Of a DNA stretch of 63,235 nt, positions 57,577 to 63,235 are shown piece by piece. Every line of letters begins with the position of its first letter. The first letter of the stretch is position 1. A program made the position numbers and the translations under genes. Source of the DNA: Polaromonas sp. YR568 (GTDB lineage: Bacteria; Pseudomonadota; Gammaproteobacteria; Burkholderiales; Burkholderiaceae_C); the NCBI GenBank assembly GCA_945878995.1, contig CAMCUN010000013.1:1-63235 (forward strand), given 5' to 3'. The notes under the pieces are model-generated. The model saw only the letters and a program-made list of their open reading frames with translations, was not told the origin of the DNA and did not search any database.

Positions 57577-58491
57577 TCAGCGCGGCGCGGCCATGAAGGC
57601 CAGGATCTGGCGCCCCAAGGCATCTTCGGCGGTGTTGAAATGGCAAACCATGGAGGTGTGGTTGTGCCCCCGCAGCCACATGTGGGGGGGCGCCCTGCGC
57701 CTGGCCTGCGTCAAGCGCGAGATCAGGTCCACACAGTGCACGTCGATCAGCGGGTTTTCGTACTCGGCCATGGCCACAAAGGTCGGCAGCGATTGTGCAG
57801 ACACATGGTTGACGGCCGAGCCCTCCTCCATGTCCTGGGGGCTGGCGTAATAGGCGCGCACGCGGGCGGCGTTGGGATTTTCTGCCGAATCCTCCGCACG
57901 CACGCGGCCGGAGAGGCAGATGAGGCCTGCCAAGCCGCTGCCTTCAGGCGGGTGAAAGCGCTGGTCGTAGGCATAGTGGGCGCAGTGTGCTCCGCCGGCC
58001 GAGTGCCCCATCAAAAAGATGCGCTCGGGGTCCCCGCCCAAGGCGCCCACTTCACGCCTGGCCCAGGCCACAGCGGCTGCCATGTCCAAGGTGCCCGCAG
58101 GGTAGCGGTGCTCGGGCGCCAGCCGAAATTCCACATTGATGCCCAGCACGCCATGCCGGGCAAAGTACCACAGCACGTTGCTGTAGACCTCGCTGGTGCG
58201 GTCTTTCTCGCCTTCCACAAAGGCGCCGCCATGCACAAACATCACCACGGGGCAGGCCCCAGGCGCCAGCCCAGCCGGCTGGTACACGTCAAGCACCTGA
58301 CGGGGATCACTGCCGTAGTGGATGTTGCGCGTCACAGCGCCCAGCTTGGGCGCCTGGCTGAGCACCTCGCTGAACTGCTCGATCATGAGCTTGACGTTCG
58401 CCTGCACAGACGTGCCCCACCGGGGTCCAACGTCTGCCATGAGTTGGCGAAGAGATTCAGGAATGGGCGGGGCTAAATCCATGGCGCTCAT
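57577..58491 (-). CDS. Alpha/beta hydrolase (HSL/esterase family)
   Basis: A 304-residue carboxyl-ester or lactone hydrolase. HGGAFVEGEKDRTSEVYSN (HGGAF at 87-91) forms the oxyanion hole of the hormone-sensitive-lipase family. The nucleophile elbow GHSAGGAHC places Ser164; the Asp and His are expected near EYENPLIDVHCVDL and GHNHTSM. A second ATG three codons in (58482) is equally possible. It forms an operon with EamA permease and lies divergent to the aldehyde dehydrogenase across 283 bp containing a palindrome. It could open an ester or lactone intermediate. Confidence 0.88.
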   Translation of the reverse strand: MSAMDLAPPIPESLRQLMADVGPRWGTSVQANVKLMIEQFSEVLSQAPKLGAVTRNIHYGSDPRQVLDVYQPAGLAPGACPVVMFVHGGAFVEGEKDRTSEVYSNVLWYFARHGVLGINVEFRLAPEHRYPAGTLDMAAAVAWARREVGALGGDPERIFLMGHSAGGAHCAHYAYDQRFHPPEGSGLAGLICLSGRVRAEDSAENPNAARVRAYYASPQDMEEGSAVNHVSAQSLPTFVAMAEYENPLIDVHCVDLISRLTQARRRAPPHMWLRGHNHTSMVCHFNTAEDALGRQILAFMAAPR

Positions 58492-58668
58492 GCAGTGTCA
58501 GGAGGGTGAAAACGCGGACCAGGAGCTTGGCCAGGCCGGACAGGAGCTCTAAGGCGGGCTGGCCCCAGCGGAAAAAACGCTTGCAAAACTGCCCCGGTGC
58601 GGGGTTCTGCAACGGCTTTCAGATCGAAGATATTATGTCGGCAAACAGCACTCTTGCAGCCCATTTCA

Positions 58669-58690
58669 TTGTCCAATTGGTCAATTGGAC
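58669..58690. promoter_or_regulatory. Palindrome in the hydrolase/aldehyde-dehydrogenase divergent promoter region
   Basis: GTCCAATTG-GT-CAATTGGAC (58671-58690) is a perfect 9-bp inverted repeat. Overlapping it, TTGTC-CAATTG-GTCAA (58669-58684) matches the cluster motif TTGAC-N6-GTCAA with one mismatch. It lies 84-106 bp before the aldehyde dehydrogenase start. Confidence 0.6.
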
Positions 58691-58774
58691 CAACCTGCTG
58701 CCAGCGTTGCTGGCGCACGCAGGCTTGGGGCTGAGGGCCTGTCTTGCACCTTTTGCCATGGAGCTTAGAACATC

Positions 58775-60220
58775 GTGACTCACCCCATCTCCTTAGTCGA
58801 TGTGGCCTGCGCCTACAGTGCGGGCCGCGAATTCCCACTGGGCACCCTCGCCGCCTGGGTCTCACCCAGCACCGGCGAGAGCGTGGCCCAGGTGTCAGAA
58901 ACACCCGAGGCGGTGATCGCGCAGGTGGTCGACCTGGCCCAGGCTGCCTATCAACAGCATCGCCGCGCCACAGCAGCGCAGCGCTCGCAGTGGCTGGCAC
59001 AGGCGGGCGATGCGCTGGCCGCTGCCGCAGCCGAAGTGGTTGAACTCATCGTGGCCGACGTGGGCAAGCCCCGACGTGTGGCGGCCGGCGAGGTTCAGCG
59101 CTCGATTGACTTCATACGCGCCTGCGCCCGGGAGGTCTTGAACATGGGCGGCGAGGTCCTGCCCTTGGAGGCCATGGCCGCAGGCGCCGGCCACTTTGGC
59201 TTTACCCGCCATGTGCCGCTGGGCGTGGTGGCCGCCATCACGCCTTTCAATGCGCCCGCCAACCTCTTGTGCCAAAAGGTCGCACCGGCGCTGGCGGCGG
59301 GCAATGCCATTGTGGTCAAACCCCATCCGGCCGCCGCCCGCGCCGCGGTGCGGATTGCACGCGCCTTCTTCGATGCTGGCCTGCCTGCGGGCCTTTTCAA
59401 TGTGGTCACGGGCGACCGCAGCGCCGCCATCACCTTGGTCAGCCAAGACCTGGTCCGCGCCGTCACCTTCACAGGCGGCAACCTGGCCGCTGAAGCCCTG
59501 TCCAGGGTGGTGGGCACCAAAAAATTCCTGACCGAGCTGGGCTCTAACGCCGCCAATGTGGTGCTGGCCGATGCCGACCTCGCGGACGCCGCCAAGCGCA
59601 TCGCGGGGGCCGCTTTCGAGGCCTCAGGCCAGCAATGCGTGTCTGCCCAGCGGGTGATCGTGGAGCGCGCGGTGCTGCAGCCCTTCCTCGACTTGTTCGT
59701 GGCTGCTGCCAAGGCGCTCAAGGTGGGTCCGGCAGAAGACGCCACCACCGACCTGGGCCCCATGGTCTCGCGCACCCAGGCCGACCGCGTGATGCGCATC
59801 GCCCGCGAGTCGGTCGCTCAGGGCGCCCGCTTCGCGCTCGAGCCTGTGCAGAAGGGCTGCACCGTCAGCCCGGGCATTTTGGTGGCGGCTCCGCGCCCAT
59901 CCCCGGTGTGGACCGAGGAGGCCTTCGGGCCTATCGCGGTGGTTGAGCCCGCCGACGACGTGCAGCACGCGCTGGCCTTGGCCAACGACTCCGAATTCGG
60001 CCTGCAGGGCGCGCTGTTCACCACCAACTTGAACGCGGCGTTCCTGTTTTCTGACGACTTCGACGTTGGCTCGCTGTGGATCAACGAAGCCAGCCGTTAC
60101 CGGCTCGACTGCTACCCCTTTGGTGGCAGCAAAAAGTCAGGCACGGGCCGCGAAGGGGTGCGCTACGCCATGGAAGAGCTGTCGCAGCTCAAGTTCACGG
60201 GCATGCGCCTGACGCGCTGA
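58775..60220 (+). CDS. NAD(P)-dependent aldehyde dehydrogenase
   Basis: A 481-residue ALDH-superfamily enzyme that oxidises an aldehyde to an acid. Motifs are ITPFNAPANLLCQKVAPAL (Asn159 of the oxyanion hole), VKPHPAAARAAV, FTGGNLAAEAL, the general base Glu254 in LTELGSNA, catalytic Cys288 in ASGQQCVSAQR, and TEEAFGPIAVVEP. The catalytic Glu and Cys are intact. The start is GTG at 58775. It is read away from the hydrolase and ends eight bases before the convergent tetR. Substrate not assigned; a semialdehyde of the catabolic pathway is likely. Confidence 0.93.
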   Translation: MTHPISLVDVACAYSAGREFPLGTLAAWVSPSTGESVAQVSETPEAVIAQVVDLAQAAYQQHRRATAAQRSQWLAQAGDALAAAAAEVVELIVADVGKPRRVAAGEVQRSIDFIRACAREVLNMGGEVLPLEAMAAGAGHFGFTRHVPLGVVAAITPFNAPANLLCQKVAPALAAGNAIVVKPHPAAARAAVRIARAFFDAGLPAGLFNVVTGDRSAAITLVSQDLVRAVTFTGGNLAAEALSRVVGTKKFLTELGSNAANVVLADADLADAAKRIAGAAFEASGQQCVSAQRVIVERAVLQPFLDLFVAAAKALKVGPAEDATTDLGPMVSRTQADRVMRIARESVAQGARFALEPVQKGCTVSPGILVAAPRPSPVWTEEAFGPIAVVEPADDVQHALALANDSEFGLQGALFTTNLNAAFLFSDDFDVGSLWINEASRYRLDCYPFGGSKKSGTGREGVRYAMEELSQLKFTGMRLTR

Positions 60221-60227
60221 AGCCTTC

Positions 60228-60884
60228 TTAAGGCTTGGCGCAGAGGTAGGCCACCACCATGTCGGCCGCGTGTTCCAGGCGCTGCCTGATCCGCTGGGGT
60301 GACATCAGGGCCTGACCAAAAATCGCCTCAAAGGTGTAGTGGTTGTTGATGTAGTGCGCGGTCAAGGCCGAAATCGAGATGTAGAGGTCCACCGGGTCGG
60401 CGTCTCGCCGAAACTGCCCCGACTGGCTGCCCCGCTCCAGCACATCTTTGAGCGTGACCAGCAGCGGCTCGTACAGCGAGGGCACCTTGGGCGAGCCCGC
60501 CACATGGCGCCCGCCGGTCAAGTTCTCGCTTTGAAGCAGGCGCAAAAACTCCGGATACTGCACCCAAATCTTGCCGGTGAAAACCACCAGCCGGCGAATG
60601 GCATCGACCGGGTCCTTCTCGCGCAATTCGAGGTCGCGCTGGCGCGCGCGTATCTTCTCGTACATGTGCTCCAGCAGCGCCGAGAAAAGACCGTCCTTGT
60701 TGACATAGTGGTGGTAGAGCAGGTTTTTGTTGACGCCTGCGCGCAGCGCGATCTTGTCGATGCGGGCACCGTCAAAGCCGCGCTCGGAAAACTCTTGCAT
60801 GGCGCCTTTGAGAATCATCTCGCGGGTCCGCAGGGAGCTTTCACGGCGCACCGTCGGCGCCTCGGGATTTTTTTTGGTGGCCAT
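60228..60884 (-). CDS. TetR-family transcriptional regulator
   Basis: A 218-residue repressor with the TetR N-terminal helix-turn-helix REMILKGAMQEFSERGFDGARIDKIALRAGVNKNLLYHHYVNKDGLFSALLEHMYEKI (about 24-82) and a helical ligand domain with the C-terminal LTAHYINNHYTFEAIFG (TetR_C_11-like). The start at 60884 is chosen because the longer frame (60932) runs into the operator area. It is divergent from the cupin operon, and an ATTGAC-N6-GTCAACT site lies 70-85 bp upstream of it. It probably represses the catabolic genes until substrate binds. Confidence 0.88.
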   Translation of the reverse strand: MATKKNPEAPTVRRESSLRTREMILKGAMQEFSERGFDGARIDKIALRAGVNKNLLYHHYVNKDGLFSALLEHMYEKIRARQRDLELREKDPVDAIRRLVVFTGKIWVQYPEFLRLLQSENLTGGRHVAGSPKVPSLYEPLLVTLKDVLERGSQSGQFRRDADPVDLYISISALTAHYINNHYTFEAIFGQALMSPQRIRQRLEHAADMVVAYLCAKP

Positions 60885-60953
60885 GGTGGGAAGTATCGCC
60901 GGTGACCATGGGGCAGGGCGGCTGCAGACCAAGGGGTGTGGGGCTGCTCCTGA

Positions 60954-60969
60954 TTGACTAGATGGTCAA
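60954..60969. promoter_or_regulatory. TetR-type operator candidate between tetR and the cupin operon
   Basis: TTGAC-TAGATG-GTCAA (60954-60969) is a 5-bp inverted repeat with a 6-bp centre, and ATTGAC-N6-GTCAACT is identical to the site at 55568-55586. It sits in the 133-bp divergent region, so it could control tetR and the cupin operon together. Confidence 0.7.
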
Positions 60970-61017
60970 CTGTGCTGCAGAATGAATTCATCATTCATTT
61001 CCACAGTTGTTGCACCC

Positions 61018-61548
61018 ATGACCATCGCAAGACATCCGCGCCCGGCCGAACTCCAAGACACCTCGATTGAAGACATTGCCCAGCAATACGTCGCCCGCTT
61101 CAAAGACCGCAAGGCTGACTGGGCGGCTTTTGAAGACGCCAAGATCGACGGCTACCGCCGCGCACAGCACCGTTTCATTGGCGCCGGTGGGTCCGGAAAA
61201 CATGGCGATGCGTCGGTCATCCCTCCCCGCGGCTTCACCCTGAGCATCATGTTTGTGCAGCCTGGCCAAGGCAATGCGGCGCACACCCACGAGGTCGAAG
61301 AGGTCTTTTTTGTCTTGCAGGGCTTCCTGGACGTTTTCCTTGAAGACGAAACCGGCAAGCGCCTGGACGTCAGGCTCGGGCCCTGGGAGTGCATCTCCTG
61401 CCCGCCCGGGGTGGTGCACGGTTATGAAAACACCAGCCTGGAGCCGGTGTACTTTCAGGTCATGCTCGGCCGCGCCCGCCCCGAGGCCATGGGTTATGCC
61501 GACAGCAAGCTCTTTGAGCGCCGCGACGCCCACCTGACTGGCAACTGA
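61018..61548 (+). CDS. Cupin-domain protein
   Basis: A 176-residue single-cupin protein. The metal-binding motif HTHEVEEVFFVLQG has His89, His91 and Glu95; the second motif PPGVVHGYENTS gives His134, so a mononuclear metal site (Fe or Mn) is likely intact. The central beta-barrel SIMFVQPGQGNAAHTHEVEEVFFVLQGFLDVFL is typical of dioxygenase-like or isomerase cupins. An ATG 12 codons upstream (60982) is also in frame but closer to the operator. First gene of the operon that continues to the molybdenum hydroxylase. Confidence 0.85.
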   Translation: MTIARHPRPAELQDTSIEDIAQQYVARFKDRKADWAAFEDAKIDGYRRAQHRFIGAGGSGKHGDASVIPPRGFTLSIMFVQPGQGNAAHTHEVEEVFFVLQGFLDVFLEDETGKRLDVRLGPWECISCPPGVVHGYENTSLEPVYFQVMLGRARPEAMGYADSKLFERRDAHLTGN

Positions 61549-61648
61549 AGCCTTGCTCACCCGGCTCCCCTGAGCCTTAGCGCACCCCAGCGCAAGCTCA
61601 CCCCCTTCCATTGCCCTGCCCGACGTGACAAAGAAACGCTGAAAGCCC

Positions 61649-62641
61649 ATGAAAAAACTGACCCTCAGCATGAGTTGTACGAACTACGACCGCACCGCTG
61701 CCCTGTTCGATGGACGCGTCCAGGTCGAGGGGGTGGACCTGATTTCCTCTCAGCTCGAACCCGAGGAGTCCTTCCACCGGGCATTCCGGTCCGCTGAGTT
61801 CGACATCTGCGAGATCTCGTTGAGCAGCCACACCATGATGACCTCGCGCGGCACCCACGCTTATGTGGGCGTCCCCGCCTTCGTGTCCCGGCTGTTCAGG
61901 CATTCAGGCGTCTACATTCGAGGGGACCGAGGCATACGCACCCCCGCCGACCTGGCTGGCAAAAAAGTGGGCTTGCCGGAGTACCAAATCACGGCCAATG
62001 TGTGGATACGCGGCATCTTGCAAGATGACTTTGGCTTGGACCCGGCCAGCGTGCACTGGCGCCGCGGCGGCGTGGAGGAAGCAGGTCGCGGTGAGCGCGC
62101 GCCGCTCAAGCTGCCAGCCACCATAGACCTGCAGCAGATCCCCAATGACAAGACGCTCAGCGGCATGCTGGCCAGCGGGGAGCTCGATGCGGTGATCAGC
62201 GCCCGTGCGCCTTCGTGCTTTCTCAAGGGCGAGCCCAACATAGACCGCATGTTCCCCGACTACCCGGCCACCGAGGCCGACTACTTTCAGCGCACCCGCA
62301 TCTTTCCCACCATGCACCTGATCGGCATTCGGCGCGAGCTGGCCGAGCAGCATCCGTGGTTGCCTGTCAATGTCTTCAAGGCCTTCATCAAGGCCAAGGA
62401 GCTGGCCTTGCACGAAATGGGGCAAATTGGACACCTGTTCCACAGCCTGCCCTGGGGCGTGGCCGCTTATGAAAAGGCCAAGAAGGACATGGGCGACGAC
62501 TACTGGAGTTATGGCTTTGAGGCCAACCACCATGTGCTTGAGACCTTCACCGGCTACCACCACGCGCAGGGCCTGTCGGCGCACAAGGTCGATCCCAAAG
62601 ACCTGTTCACTCAGTCTTCGCTCGAGCTGAGCCGGATTTAA
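61649..62641 (+). CDS. 4,5-dihydroxyphthalate decarboxylase-like protein
   Basis: A 330-residue protein of the family annotated as 4,5-dihydroxyphthalate decarboxylase, with the periplasmic-binding-protein-like fold of type II receptors (NMT1-like). Key blocks are LTLSMSCTNYDRTAALFDGRVQVEGVDL, FDICEISLSSHTMMTSRG, VGVPAFVSRLFRHSGVYIRGDRGIRTPADLAGKKVGLPEYQITANVWIRGIL and SARAPSCFLKGEP. No signal peptide is visible, so it is cytoplasmic, which fits an enzyme rather than a receptor. The actual substrate may be another aromatic acid; this is family-level inference. Confidence 0.82.
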   Translation: MKKLTLSMSCTNYDRTAALFDGRVQVEGVDLISSQLEPEESFHRAFRSAEFDICEISLSSHTMMTSRGTHAYVGVPAFVSRLFRHSGVYIRGDRGIRTPADLAGKKVGLPEYQITANVWIRGILQDDFGLDPASVHWRRGGVEEAGRGERAPLKLPATIDLQQIPNDKTLSGMLASGELDAVISARAPSCFLKGEPNIDRMFPDYPATEADYFQRTRIFPTMHLIGIRRELAEQHPWLPVNVFKAFIKAKELALHEMGQIGHLFHSLPWGVAAYEKAKKDMGDDYWSYGFEANHHVLETFTGYHHAQGLSAHKVDPKDLFTQSSLELSRI

Positions 62642-62648
62642 GTCGCCC

Positions 62649-63235
62649 ATGAAACCCGCACCGTTTAATCTTCACCTGCCGAGCACGCTGGACGAGGCGC
62701 TGGCTGTGCTGGCTGGCAGCAGCAACGCCCGCGCCATCGCAGGCGGCCAGTCATTGATGCCCATGCTCAACCTGCGCCTGGCCGGGGTCGATGACCTGGT
62801 CGATCTCAACGGCATTGCGCAGCTCAGCGGCATGGCGCAAGACGGCGATTGCATCGTCATAGGCGCCATGAACCGCCAGCGCGAGATTGAGCAGTCGGCC
62901 CTGGTGGCGCGCACCTTGCCGCTGCTGAGCGAAGCGGTGGGCTACATCGGTCACAACCAAACCCGCAGCCGGGGGACGGTAGGCGGCAGCCTCTGCAATC
63001 TGGACCCCTCGGCCGAAATCCCGACCGTGGCCATGGCCATGGATGGCGAACTCACCATCGCGCGCCAGGGCTCGCAGCGCACCGTGCCCATGCGGGACTT
63101 CGCTTTGGGCTTGATGAGCACCTGCCTGGACCCAGACGAATTGCTCACCTCGGTGCGCTTGAAGCCTTGGCCCGCGCACAGCGGCCATGGCTTTGTCGAA
63201 TACGGACGCAGGCATGGGGACTATGCCATCGTGTC
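62649..63235 (+). CDS. FAD-binding subunit of a molybdenum hydroxylase (xanthine/CO dehydrogenase type), 3' end outside window
   Basis: The first 195 residues of a CoxM/CutM-like FAD subunit. The FAD pyrophosphate motif is ARAIAGGQSLMPMLNLRLAGVDDLVDLNGI and the second FAD loop is VGYIGHNQTRSRGTVGGSLCNLDPSAEIPTVAMAM. The C-terminal CO_deh_flav domain begins near EYGRRHGDYAIV. It needs the partner iron-sulfur and molybdopterin subunits, expected just after the window edge. Such enzymes hydroxylate N-heterocycles or aromatic rings using water. It starts seven bases after the decarboxylase-like gene. Confidence 0.9.
   Translation, partial: MKPAPFNLHLPSTLDEALAVLAGSSNARAIAGGQSLMPMLNLRLAGVDDLVDLNGIAQLSGMAQDGDCIVIGAMNRQREIEQSALVARTLPLLSEAVGYIGHNQTRSRGTVGGSLCNLDPSAEIPTVAMAMDGELTIARQGSQRTVPMRDFALGLMSTCLDPDELLTSVRLKPWPAHSGHGFVEYGRRHGDYAIV

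Overview
The window looks like a chromosomal segment of a high-GC betaproteobacterium of the order Burkholderiales, most probably family Comamonadaceae (Limnohabitans/Rhodoferax/Polaromonas-like). The reasons are three Bug-type (TctC) tripartite-tricarboxylate receptors, a TRAP transporter, a complete high-affinity ABC amino-acid/amide transporter, a lysine/alanine-rich histone H1-like protein, DUF5666/DUF6502 genes, and the mix of housekeeping genes (mpl, accBC-prmA, nrdAB, ffh, miaB, ychF). This assignment is inference from gene content and was not tested by alignment.

Layout. 1-1760: 3' end of hutU and a YeiH-type membrane protein. 1868-4632: rodA and tldD. 4675-9509 (minus): a five-gene LivJ-HMGF-type ABC transporter. 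9716-11012: DAHP synthase gene preceded by an aromatic-codon leader peptide and an intrinsic terminator (a candidate attenuator). 11055-11687: ccdAB toxin-antitoxin. 11741-13007: a Bug receptor and a 244-bp MITE-like element with 23-bp inverted ends. 13030-16813: J-domain protein and mpl (minus), with a divergent conserved gene and a TlpA-type thioredoxin. 16814-20969: accBC-prmA with a structured leader, then a PfkB kinase. 21033-26246 (minus): H1-like protein, nrdB and nrdA with two NrdR boxes. 26545-31270: ampD, a PP0621-like protein, a CcsA-like protein, ffh, miaB and tRNA-Met. 31347-44082: enoyl-CoA hydratase, M61 peptidase, dsbC, UbiH-like monooxygenase, MOSC protein, MFS exporter, second Bug receptor, a tiny AraC-type protein, and a TRAP transporter with an M24 peptidase. 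44157-48132 (minus): a DUF6502-DUF5666-DUF5666 operon behind a perfect palindrome. 48564-52870: RNA-binding protein, then a decayed stretch (truncated membrane-fusion protein, truncated sensor, binding-protein gene with an in-frame stop) and a mazEF-like pair. 53091-54969: ychF and a pseudouridine-synthase homologue lacking the catalytic Asp. 55105-55512: GC-rich palindromic repeats. 55569-63235: a catabolic cluster (third Bug receptor, EamA permease, alpha/beta hydrolase, aldehyde dehydrogenase, TetR regulator, cupin, 4,5-dihydroxyphthalate-decarboxylase-like protein, molybdenum-hydroxylase FAD subunit) that runs off the window.

Most notable signals. (1) The aroG attenuator, whose leader peptide has seven aromatic codons within ten codons. 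(2) The DUF6502/DUF5666 operon, in which a 21-bp perfect palindrome fills the promoter spacer. (3) An ATTGAC-N6-GTCAACT motif at the Bug receptor and at the TetR/cupin promoter region of the catabolic cluster, with a one-mismatch core copy before the aldehyde dehydrogenase, suggesting a local TetR regulon. (4) Repeated placement of a -10 hexamer 5-7 nt before a start codon, which predicts leaderless mRNAs for several genes including rodA, tldD and mpl.
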